16,976 bases of DNA from Krasilnikovozyma curviuscula. Its lineage: Eukaryota; Basidiomycota; Tremellomycetes; Cystofilobasidiales; Mrakiaceae. The stretch covers positions 1 through 16,976 of the forward strand of contig MVAQ01000332.1 in assembly GCA_014825775.1 (NCBI GenBank), read 5' to 3'. Below are positions 1-9,433 of this stretch, piece after piece. The position numbers were made by a program, and so were the translations under genes. Numbering within the stretch: position 1 is the stretch's first letter; each line of letters opens with the position of its first letter. The notes beneath the pieces are model-generated. The model had not been told where the DNA came from and made no database searches. It saw only the letters and a program-made list of their open reading frames with translations.

Positions 1-3000
1 GTGTCGGGCAGAAGGCGAAGATACGAACGAAGGACCCGGTTGGTCTGAGGTTGGCACTACATGAGCCTTCGCGGACATTTGAGCCTGAAGTGAGGCGACC
101 TGCTCTCGCAGAACAGAGAGTTCGTTTTCCTTTCTTGTCAGGCTTTCAATCACCTCTGTAGCAACAACTCCGGCATCGAACTCAGATGAAATTGAGCCAG
201 AACCATTGGTATCCTTCGAGACACTCAAAGCAAGGCTAGTTTGGAGCCGGGCTTGGACGCTTTCGAGAGCGAGTTTCAGGTATCGAACTTCTTTGTTGGC
301 GATCGAAATCTCGCTTTCCTTCTGATTGTTCTGAAAATAGAAACAAAGTGTGAGTTATCCCATCAGATGAAACAATATCTCTTGACTCGCCTTGGTTTTC
401 AGCTTAACAATCTCGTCTTGTAAACCTGTAAAGCGGGAATTTTCACGAGCTCGTTTCGCTTTAATTTCCTGTTATAGATGTCAACACTAGGTTCAGTTCA
501 CGGACTAGTAAACGTCTGAGAAAAGAAGAGGGCTTACAGCTTCTGATGGTTCTAAAGGTGCAGAACGCTCAAGTCTTGAAACTTCATTCTGCAAATGGAG
601 GATCTGTTTTTCTTTACTGACAAGGCGCTGGATTAGTCCATGGAAGCTTTGGTTCGACTCTTTGTGTTCAGCTTCTTCTTCCAGTGACGTGAGCTACATA
701 AGAAAAGGTTTGAGGGTGTATTGTCTTGGAATCCAACGCAATACCAAACATACCTTCGTTCTGCTTGTGATGCTGGCAGGGAGCGCTCTTAATGCATTGG
801 CTTCTGCCTTATAAGAGCTGAGCTCATCTCGAAGTTCCGCCTTTTCGTCACTGAGCTGGTCAACCGTGGAACGAAGACTCTCAATTTCCTCCACAAATGC
901 TTTGGGAATTGGCGAGTAGCTTCCTTCTGATGCGGCGTGATTGGACCTGAATGTTCCGGGATCAGGTACTATCTGATGAATTGATTGCAAGAATCGTCTG
1001 TAATATCAAGGGGTAGGCCAGCAATCAGAATCACAGCGCAATAGATTGATATATCTTACTCACCGCATCAAAGACCGCCATCCGTCGTCCAAGTTGTCCA
1101 GCTGAGCGACATGTTCGAAAAACTTGTCTAAGATTGACACCAAATCGGTCTTGAGAGAACTTTATATGTCACTCTAAGGTTAGTCACACCCCCGTACTGC
1201 ACTCAGAAAACCTTACTCACTCATCAATGTCTCTTTCCAGAATCAATATATATCTCTTGACTGTATCAATTAGCAAGGGCGCCAGCTCAAAATGCTCGTT
1301 CGCCAATTTCTTCAATGCGAGGAGGCTCGCTTCCAATCCGTCCTCCGAATTTAGGCCTAGTTGCGAGTAGGAGCCAATGTTCGCCGCCCACTCACCAATG
1401 TCTTCAATGCGCTCGTCTGTGTAGATGTCCATCTGAGTAAGAAGTGATTGAGGAGGATTGACATATCGGAGGGCCTTCGTAAGCTTCAAAGCTGTCAGAA
1501 AGTGACTTTCTAGCATTACGAAGTACTAGACTCACCACGATAACTTCATTCAGCCCCCTTCGACCAAACTCTTCTCTCAACCCAACTCTCTCTTCTAAAT
1601 TCTCGGAAGAAGAAGATATTGAATTGACCATTGCCATGGCTGAAGCTTTCCATTCCCAATATCTCTCATCTTCTACGAGTTCGTCGCCTTCCTTCGTTTC
1701 CACACTCAGCGCACCGACAAGCCATTCAAATCTAAACTTCTCCTTGTATTCAATTTTTAAATCACTAAAGGCTCCAAGAACTGCAGATGGATCGGAAGAG
1801 ACCACACAAAGACCCGAGAGGAATGATGCCGATTGAGTCCTAAGTTTAAGGGAATTGGAGCGCAAGGTATAGGTGATGTAGGTTGTAAGAATTGGATATT
1901 GGATGACAGCTTGAAATCCGGACTATGAAGTTCAAGATTCAGGTCAGTAGATGCTGCAATGAAGGGAAAATACAAATATCAGTGCTTACATCTGTATTCA
2001 TCAAGACTCTCAAGCACTTCACCACCTCGAGCAATACAGAATCATCGAGCTCAGACCGCTTGTCTTCTCGAGTAGAAAGAAAGAGGGATAGCAGCCTCTC
2101 CAAAGCCGAAAGTCCATCATATGAGAGAAAGTCTTCGATGTCGGCTAACGGCGCGGTTGACAATACCACTCTGAGCGAGAGTAAATCCTTCAGAAGGACC
2201 GGGGTTGACAGTTTCCTGAAAGCATAGAAACAAAAATAAACTTAATCTTCGAAAATTCATTATTCTATTGAAAAATTGAAGATAGTCAACTCACACGTTT
2301 CGAATCTCAGCGACCAAAGCTACCACTTTATTGCTATCTCCAGCTGTTGTCAGGTTGTTACCACCCCCCCACCATCCACTGCTCCAAACACTCCCACCTC
2401 CAGTACTTTGAGGTACGAGAGACTTGAGAGATCTATCGTCGTTTTCCGTCTCAGCTCCACTTAATCCAGCACCACCGTCGACCCAAGAGCTAAGAGATGC
2501 AATGGAGAATCTCTTCCATCCTCCTGGACTGGCTTCTTCTTGCGTGTTTGACTTTACTAGGGCAGTCGATGCTCGATTTTGAGAAGGTGGTTTGAAAGAT
2601 CCCGGTGGCGGTTTTGAACTTGCATACGAGGTATGCGCACGATTGAGACGTTTGATAGGTGAAGCACTGGCTTCGATGGGTGACGCGTATTTTACAGGCG
2701 ATGCAGTTGACTTAGACTGCGAAAGAAGTAAATTCTTTCTTGAGGCTGATAATTGGAGCATAGCTTCTCGCTGAGGCCCATGCAAATTCAGTGAATCGAG
2801 TAGCGCTTCATACTCTATCTTATCTTCTTCTTCGTTGAGACTATTGTCTGGAGTTTCTGGTTCGTATGTTATAAGTTGAGGTTCCGAAACGCTGAGTCTA
2901 TTGATGGCGTTGGGAGCTTCGTTGCTTAAGGGCGTAGAAGTCGGTACAGTAGTTGTGTCCGCATGAGGCTCAAAAGATGACACGGAAGCAGCTGCGAACC

Positions 3001-3917
3001 ATTCACCGAAGAGGGATAGCCTACTACTCGTAGCCTGCGCAGGAATTTCTGGGAGTGGAGCAGGGTTTGCAGAGGGTTCTGGGTCAAAAACACTGCTCAG
3101 GCGAGGGATGGACCAAGAGTTAGAGTGGCTGACTTTAAAGGTCAACGTTTCTTCAGCTTCTTCAGCTACTTCTGGTGGATGAGGTGGAATAGATCTTAGA
3201 AGCCATGCTTGGGAGACGACGAATCGGTATGTTGGAAGCGTTTTGGCGAGTAGGGCTGGACGGTGAAACGGCAAATCTGAGACCAAGAAAGTACCTGGGA
3301 CTGGATACGGCTTCTCCATTCCATTCTTTCCTCTCCATACCTCTTCTACTTCGTAAACAATCGTTTCATCTCCTGCTCGTTTCCCAAAGCTTCGCAACAA
3401 TCCTTGTGAATCGACGACCTCCGCTATCAACTGGTCAAAGGAAGTTGAAGAAGCTGGATAAACAGTAAGGGATGAATCTGACGTTATAGTTGGTATCGAC
3501 GGAAATATGATATTGATAGTAGTGGTGGTGGTGAGAGGAATGAGCACGAGGTGGAGAGGTGACGGCTGAAGAGGGAAGGATGAGATCATCGTTGCTGGAT
3601 CCAGTAGAGCTACAGTATTAGTAACCAAGCACATGACAATTAGTATAATTACTGGTCCTTGAAGTCAAAGTTGATCGCATACCTGAATCGATGATCTTCC
3701 TTTCGTCGTTTTCAGCATCCTCCTGTCCCGGTAGAAATCTCAGCGACCAGCCTACCTCCTGTTGAACCTCTGCTTCGCGCTCATCAACACCCCAGTGAGC
3801 CAGAGTATATTCAGTAACTTGACCGACTGTGACATTTTCCTGTAGTTCAAGAGGCTGGAATTCGATACAACTGGGAGGATAAGTTGGCAGAGTTATAAGC
3901 AGGTGGTATTGAGACAT
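1..3917 (-). CDS. Diaphanous-type formin, N-terminal part (GBD/FH3 and coiled coil); continues past the left edge
   Basis: Formins nucleate and elongate actin filaments at sites of polarised growth and cytokinesis; the N-terminal half binds Rho GTPase and holds the protein inactive. Ten exons join in frame: 3917-3683, 3609-2295, 2215-1990, 1922-1536, 1474-1221, 1159-1064, 997-754, 693-538, 468-391, 330-1, giving 1107 codons. Residues 1-340 are an extension I do not recognise; its first 75 residues look ubiquitin-like. The GTPase-binding region starts near residue 341 (YEALLDSLNLHGPQREAMLQ) and holds a Ser/Pro/Gly-rich insert of about 120 residues. The FH3 armadillo region runs about 517-840, with NSLKLRTQSASFLSGLCVVS, REEFGRRGLNEVIV and ALRYVNPPQSLLTQMDIYTD, all typical of the family. 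Residues 880-1090 are charged and predicted coiled coil. FH1 and FH2 should follow off the edge. The intron at 331-390 is GC-AG. The ATG at 3917 is the first in frame. Identification as a formin is firm; the N-terminal extension is less so. Confidence 0.9.
331..390 (-). other. GC-AG intron in the formin gene
   Basis: On the minus strand exon 391-468 ends ACCAAG and the intron opens GCGAGTC and closes TTTTCAG. The only nearby GT (4 nt further in) shifts the frame into a TAG within about 35 codons, whereas the GC donor keeps phase 0 and leads into 110 open codons of coiled-coil-like sequence. AAG|GCGAGT matches the strong flanking complementarity usual for GC donors. Confidence 0.8.
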
Positions 3918-3971
3918 AAAACGAGCCTCGTCCCCCGACAGCCCTAGATATGGAGAGAATACAAGAGCAGT

Positions 3972-4838
3972 TTAGCGTTTTGAATGAGAACCTATTCTGG
4001 TTTGAGACAGGACGAAATAGTTGGAGAGTTGACCGACCCTTCGGCCAAACAATCGAACAGAGCTATGTACCCCTGAGTGGTTACCCCTAACGGTACCACT
4101 GCCTCTTCCCATCATTCCAGACCACTGCTTTGCATTCAGTTGAATTATTAAAGCAAACGAAAAGCGACATTTCGAGGATCTAAGTTAGGAGACCAACCTC
4201 GCCAACAGGTATTCCCTCATCTCTCTCTTTGCGCCACTCTTTCCTTCGAATAGGTCTACCGGTAAAGGTTCCAGGACTTTGAGCAATGAGGAACTTACTT
4301 TGGACGGACTTGAAGTTCCTCGAGGCTTGTGACCCAACAACGTTCTTTGGCGCGATATTGAGATGTATTTCGTTACGGAGAAGGTTCAGTCGCCTATGAA
4401 GGTGATCACTGAAGAAGAGACAGAGCTAAAATCAGAAAAGATATTGCATTTAAGACTTCATTATCACGAATTAAAATGAACGGGAATCTTACCTGTGTGG
4501 TTGCGCTTACCTTACTTCTGAGGAATGTGAATCCGACCAGATTCTTCTCTACGACTCTGACTTTGACGGAAACGACTGTAGAACTGGGTGCTTCTATACG
4601 TGGTTGTGAGAAAACTGGGCAAAAGTTTCTGGTTGAATGCTTGGTAGGAGTGTATCTACTTACTCGAGTCGAGTGATCTTTTCTCAATTTCAAGATGCGA
4701 CAAACAAGCACGCAGGCAAGCCAACGCTTCATCTTCAACATTATCAGATTGACCACACGTCGAGAAAAATATTGCCTCTGATAGAGAGAAGGTTTTCTTG
4801 TCTTTTCGACGATGTCAGAGCGGTATTTGTAGCGCCAT
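3972..4838 (-). CDS. Unrecognised multi-exon gene; 5' end and 3' end unresolved
   Basis: I do not recognise this protein. Exons supported by phase are up to 4664, 4593-4511 (or 4593-4493 with a second in-frame donor), and 4425 downward. They read EDEALACLRACLSHLEIEKR, then KAPSSTVVSVKVRVVEKNLV, then LCLFFSDHLHRRLNLLRNEI: a helical stretch, a beta-like stretch and a basic segment. Two endings fit. Model A splices a short 43-nt intron (4256-4298) and stops at 4185. Model B reads through to 4198, splices 4125-4197 (donor GTTGGT, branch CTAAC) and stops at 3972. At the 5' end the only good ATG (4838) is in frame but followed after seven codons by TGA, with no GT donor between, so the true start may lie in an upstream exon. 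Model B would end only 54 bp before the formin ATG on the same strand. It could also be a decayed gene or a non-coding transcript. Confidence 0.4.
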
Positions 4839-4952
4839 GAAAGAGAAAAACAAAGGAACGTAGAGTCCTACATATAATCTAGGCGATCCTACGAACCTCA
4901 AGATATTCACATGTAAGATACTAGAGCAAAACTCTGACTAACCACCCTCCCA

Positions 4953-6613
4953 TTAGGAGACTTCGACAAAACTTCTGTATCCAACGAAACCATTACTTTC
5001 ACTTTTGACGATAGCTTCCTGGCCAGCAGCGATGAAAACGACGGTTCCTTCACCGAGCTTTACTTCTTCAGTTCCTGATGTCAAAGAAGCGCTTCCTGAG
5101 GTTGTGATGAAGATGCTGGGACCTTCAATTGCAGGATACCTTTCTGAAGTTGAGGCTGGCAGGTCGGTCAAGATGACGCTGAATTCTTCGATTGGTGGGT
5201 CATACAGGAGAGAATGAGATGTTGATCTAAAAGTCTCAGGCTGGTGGAAATGCCAAAAACTCCGTCAATCGACAGATTTTAAGGAAGGACCAGGCACGGC
5301 AACGCTATCATAATGACCCACTCACCTTCATTGCCATCTCGTCACGTTTAGTCGTCTTGTAGATTAGCATGTCAACTAATGTGGGAACATCTCTGAGCTT
5401 GGGTGTAAGACCTGCGCGAACGACGTTGTCTATAATTTACGATTTGATGCGGACGTATCAGACGGGTAACTGGTGAGTTATGCGGCGCAATAGACAGTAG
5501 TCAAACAAGCAGTACTCACCACTAGTAGCCATAGTTTCAACAATGTCGCCACTGATGTAGGCGTGTGGAACACCGGCACCCAAGAACACACCTTCTCCCT
5601 TCTCCAGCATTACCAAATTCAACACAAACGCGCAGAAAACGCCAACGTCATCTGGGAATTGGGCATTCAGCTCCAACACCAAATCTTTGACTTCCTCTTC
5701 TACACCCGTAACCTTGACACCAGCTGAGGAATAACGAGCGACGAGCTTGGAGAGTTGCTCCTTGACTTTCTCGGCAGAGCATTCCATGAGGGCTTTGAAT
5801 ATCGATTTGAGTTGGTAAGCTTCGTCACCTGAGTTGGAGAGGATAGGGCTGATGGATGGCTCAGGGAACAAGGCCTTGAACTCTGGGACGCTGATGAGGA
5901 AAGATGCGATGGATGAGACCGGACGGAATCCTACAAAGGCTCTGAAAGGAGTCAATGCAAGAGCCATTTCAGGTTTGTGGTTTCCATCTGAATTAGTGAA
6001 CAACACAAAGGTAAAAAAGAACAACAATGGAAGAGTTTTGTTATCGATCACCGGCTATTCTTGGGAGATTAAGTCTCACCTTTGTAGATGTTTGGTCTCT
6101 CCTCGAATAACTTCTTGGCTAAAGCTTTATCAGGATGAGCCTGGATACTCAAAGCTTTACCAATAGCCAGAACCTTGAACAAGAAGGGCAGGTCCTTCCC
6201 GAACTTGGCAATGACCTTGTCACCTAAGTAGAATGAAGGATCTGACGCGATGATTTTGGCCAGAGATTCGTCTGAACTGAAGTGAGAAGATGGACATGAA
6301 GGGTGTGTTCCCATCCAAAGCTGCGAAAACAATTGAGTAAGATAAAGAACGTGTTCGGTTTAACTTCTTAAGCTTCTCTCCCCAAATCCAGCGGAGCCTG
6401 AACGCTGCTCACCTCAGCGTATGGCTTGGACTCGTCTATTTCCGAGGCAGAGACACCATATATAGCAGCTTTTGACGTCTTGCCTATCTTTCCCCAATCA
6501 TCTGCGAAACAATCTAGAATGTGAGTTTCCGCACTACTTATCCGGAATTAGAAATTTTGAGGCTCACACGACTGGACACCACAACTCAGTGGGAAAATGG
6601 GAGCAGGAGACAT
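4953..6613 (-). CDS. PMI40: Mannose-6-phosphate isomerase, type I (phosphomannose isomerase)
   Basis: Interconverts fructose-6-phosphate and mannose-6-phosphate in the cytosol, the entry to GDP-mannose for glycoproteins, GPI anchors, cell wall mannans and, in Cryptococcus-like fungi, capsule. Six exons: 6613-6568, 6501-6413, 6320-6080, 5987-5520, 5429-5326, 5240-4953; 411 residues, a normal length. The start is fixed by MSPAPIFPLSCGVQSYDWGK, where the first intron splits the Tyr codon of the family's QSYDWG motif. Zinc ligands expected of the family are present: Gln105 and His107 in SIQAHPDKA, Glu132 in HKPEMALALTPF and His267 in GVPHAYISGDIVETMA. The catalytic Arg286 lies in DNVVRAGLTPK, which is restored only when intron 5430-5519 is removed. 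The C-terminal cupin-like domain ends with a short FVEVS tail. It is divergent from the NDK gene; upstream elements are shared in the 623-bp gap. Confidence 0.95.
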
Positions 6614-7236
6614 TATAGATGGTGTCGGAAGCTACGCGATTATAGGCCAGGTCAGCGTCATGATGGAACAGAAGAAGTCGACAATATGAAAGTTGAATTC
6701 AGTGAATTTGAGAGAATGATAAGGGATAAAACACGAGTAGAGTTAGCTAGATAAATTGAAAAGGATTTTAATAAAGGTATAATTACTGCTTAAAATGCTG
6801 ACAGCAGCCCATGATTGCCAAAGGAGAGGGAGAATGAGCCAGCGAAAAGGGATATAGCGATTTCAACGCGGATTTTAAGTCGGAAAGCGGGATATATGAG
6901 CACCACTGTATTTGAATAAATGTGTGGTTTAGAAAGAAATCTTACAGTGACGAAAGTACTCAATACGAAATCGAGATGGGTGTTGGGTTGTCACTGATCG
7001 CCACTAAGGTTCGAAGCATAGTTCACACCTCCAAAAATCAAAACAAACATCCTGATTCCCTACAAGTTATTTGGTAACTTCCCAGTGATGCGTAGAGGAG
7101 CTTGCTACGTCAATTAGGGCAATGGAGATGTTGGCGCCCCTGGACAAAAGCTGAGATACTGAACCGGAAAAACGTGTCTGACCTCTGCCCATCACCTTCA
7201 CTTTTCTCCTTCTTTCCCCCAAACCGTTTTCACAGG
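6614..7236. promoter_or_regulatory. Divergent upstream region between the isomerase (minus) and NDK (plus)
   Basis: This 623-bp gap holds no open frame I can support and lies between two head-to-head starts, so it should carry both promoters. The NDK side has a strongly pyrimidine-rich tract at about 7181-7224 just before the ATG, a common fungal start-site feature for well-expressed genes. I see no convincing TATA box. Confidence 0.55.
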
Positions 7237-8396
7237 ATGTTCAGATCTACTCTCCGTCAAGGTTGGTGTCTTCCATAGATATCTGACCAGAATTTTAGTT
7301 CCAGCTAACATCTCTGCTTTTTTTTTTTTCCTCAGCCGCTCGTTCTGCTAGATCCTTCAGTACCAGAGCTGAGGCTCCAGTTCAGAGATACACCCCAGTT
7401 GTTATTGCTGCTACTGCTGCCACCGCTTTCATGGCTTACCAAGGTGAGAGAGCGAGCTCGTTGATAATGACCGAACATTTTTGCTGACTGCGACTTTTTC
7501 CCGCACATCGCTGCGTGCTGTTGGCGTTCGATAGGTAGCGACTAGCTATCTAGACCTCAATGTTGTCAAGGCAGGGTACTGACTTCAATCTTGTGTTCAA
7601 AACTTGCTGTGTGGTTTGTCGTTAAGCTTCCAGATCCTCCATCAAGATGGACGCTCCAACTGGTGCCTACAAGCCAACCTACCTCCCAAAGGACCCATCT
7701 GAAGTAAAGGGAGCTAAGGAACTCACCTACATCATGGTGAAGGGTGATGGTGTCCAAAGAGGACTCGTTGGCGAAATCATTAGCCGATTCGAGAAGAGAG
7801 GTTACAAGGTCGTTGCCCTCAAGCTTGCTTCCCCAACTGAAGCCCACTTCAGAGAGCATTACGCTGACTTGTCTGACAAGGCGAGTTTATGTTCAGAAAA
7901 TCTTTGTTTCTCGAGAAAATCGGGAGTCTTTTGTGTAATTGCTGACTTGTTCTCTGTATACAGGCCTTCTTCCCAAAGCTTGTCAAGTGGATGTCTGAGG
8001 TTGGACCAGTCGTTTGCATCGCCTTTGAGGGCAAGGATGCTGTTAAGGTTCTTTCGCTGTTGTTCTTATTTCGTCTGGTGTAAGAACTTACTGACTTATC
8101 CCTTTATTTGTATTTCTGATAGACCGGTCGTGTCATGCTCGGCGCAACCAACCCCCTTGCTTCCTCCCCAGGAACTATTAGGGGTGATTACGCTATCGAT
8201 GTTGGACGAAATGTCTGTCACGGCTCGGATTCTGTCGAGAGCGCTCTCAAAGAAATTGCTCTTTGGTTCCCAGAAGGTAGGTTTCTAGGCTCATCAATCT
8301 ATTCTCACTTCGTACGGCGGTTGATGCTGGTTTTGTCTTCACCTTCCAGGAATCAACCAATACACCGTCGCTTCCTCTGCTAACGTTTACGAGTAA
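7237..8396 (+). CDS. NDK1: Nucleoside diphosphate kinase with mitochondrial-type N-terminal leader
   Basis: Transfers the gamma phosphate of ATP to other nucleoside diphosphates through a phospho-histidine. Six exons: 7237-7261, 7336-7443, 7627-7880, 7964-8047, 8123-8276, 8350-8396; 223 residues against about 150 for the usual enzyme. Residues 1-22 are Arg/Ser/Ala-rich with no acidic residue before Glu22 ([20 protein letters not shown]), a typical presequence, followed by a hydrophobic stretch at about 27-43. The catalytic domain starts near 76. Active-site residues by family alignment are Lys83, Arg160, Thr166, Arg177, Asn187 and catalytic His190 in [12 protein letters not shown]. Oddities: the near-invariant KPDG is KGDG (Gly84), the usual VWEG is AFEG, and one residue is added before GPVV. 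Intron 7881-7963 is GC-AG; intron 7444-7626 is unusually long (183 nt) and ends just before an internal ATG (Met52) in good context. I infer a mitochondrial form, perhaps in the intermembrane space. Confidence 0.93.
7881..7963 (+). other. GC-AG intron in the NDK gene
   Basis: The exon ends GACAAG and the intron begins GCGAGT and ends TATACAG. Joining here gives [15 protein letters not shown], which is contiguous in the NDK family (usual form DLKDKPFF). The only nearby GT, 4 nt downstream, would frameshift into a TGA within a dozen codons. Family alignment therefore makes the GC donor close to certain. Confidence 0.92.
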
Positions 8397-8868
8397 ACTG
8401 TTGACTCTCGATTAGATTGCTGTCAGAACCTCAAGCGGTCCTTACAAGAATAGTTTTGATACTCCGTGTCTAAAATCCAAAATTGTTGATGCACTCGTTT
8501 CGCGTTCACCCTCGTTCATACCAAAGCAAGACATTCTAGTACATCAACATACATCACACATCGCAACTGCCATTCGGGATCAGAGCGGTCAGCGTCAGCG
8601 CTGTTCACGTAGCGCCCGGCGTCTCGCTATCTGATGCCCAGGCTGTGGCGAGTCGCTGCCTGCTCGGTGACGCGGTTTGCCCTGGTCTCGCTTTACATAC
8701 CTCGGTGTGCGGAAAGCTTTCAAGGGGCCTGCCTAGGTATTTAAAGAGAAGAACGTGTATTCCTATCCTTTCCTTCAACCTATCTCAACGCTTCGGCCCT
8801 TTCTACAACTTATCACCTCAGCTAATACCGAGACCAAACTGTTTGCAGCGTCCATTGAAACCTAGTCC
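8397..8868 (+). promoter_or_regulatory. Upstream region of the poly-serine gene (and 3' flank of NDK)
   Basis: No gene supported in these 472 bp. The first part is the NDK 3' flank. From about 8575 to 8710 the base composition turns visibly GC-rich with GTCAGCGTCAGCGCTG-type short repeats and several CG dinucleotides, unlike the flanks, which looks like an upstream activating region rather than coding sequence. Confidence 0.4.
8738..8745 (+). promoter_or_regulatory. TATA-like box (TATTTAAA)
   Basis: TATTTAAA lies 124 bp before the ATG of the poly-serine gene and is followed by a long pyrimidine-rich leader. Its position fits a core promoter for that gene; functional evidence is lacking. Confidence 0.45.
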
Positions 8869-9433
8869 ATGATGAGCAACTCAAAACAGTTCTACATTCC
8901 TGGTGACATCTTCCGAGGAGAGAGTAGTAACACATACTGGGGCACTGAAAGAAGGTACGCACACAGCATTTCGTCGACGGCAGGCTTGTTGACTACAAGC
9001 GTTCGCTTATCATTCATTTGTTCACTTCAGAACTACAGCCCGTAGTTCCAGGTATCAGTCATCAGATATCGAACCAGTTTTGTCTCATCTCTCCCACCAC
9101 TCGCCATCCAGCCGCTCCTCCTTCCAGAGTGCAACGTCTTCATCATCATCATCCTCCTCCTCATCCTCCTCATCATCCTCGTCCTCATCCTTCCTCTCAT
9201 CCCAACCAGAACCCAAAGAGTCCGGTATAATCACGTTACTCTCACTCTTCTCCACCAAGAAGAAAAAGAAACCTAAGGCTGCTCTGATCTCGTTCGACGA
9301 ATATACCCAGCGCGATCTCCACCACCATCTCCAGCTGGAGATGCAGTTGCAGCAGTACGAGGAGCAGCAATATCAGAGACGGTGGTACCAACAGCAGAAG
9401 ATGGCGGATCAGGGGCTATTGGGTGGTCAGTGA
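8869..9433 (+). CDS. Small poly-serine, glutamine-rich protein of unknown function
   Basis: I do not recognise this protein. Two exons, 8869-8954 and 9031-9433, join in frame to give 162 residues; intron 8955-9030 has donor GTACGC and acceptor TTCACTTCAG. A tandem ATGATG begins the frame, so Met1 or Met2 may be used. The N-terminus (QFYIPGDIFRG, SNTYWGTERR) is folded-looking; residues 65-82 are a run of 18 serines coded by mixed TCA/TCC/TCT/TCG; residues 105-109 are five lysines in FSTKKKKKPKAALISFDEY; and residues 121-155 form a Gln/Glu/His/Arg-rich tail that could make a helix or coiled coil. The Lys run could act as a nuclear signal. No signal peptide or membrane segment is seen. It converges with the zinc-finger gene, with 260 bp between stops. 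The open frame across the repeat and the clean intron support a real gene. Confidence 0.65.
9137..9190 (+). repeat. TCN trinucleotide repeat coding 18 serines
   Basis: Eighteen consecutive Ser codons, mostly TCA and TCC, in the frame of the poly-serine gene. The codons are mixed, so the tract is an imperfect repeat and probably fairly stable, although length change by slippage is possible. Confidence 0.9.

Noticed and set aside
7566..7859. 97-residue open frame on the minus strand over NDK exon 3
   Set aside because: It lies antisense to a conserved coding exon and has no motif; it is a shadow of the NDK reading frame.
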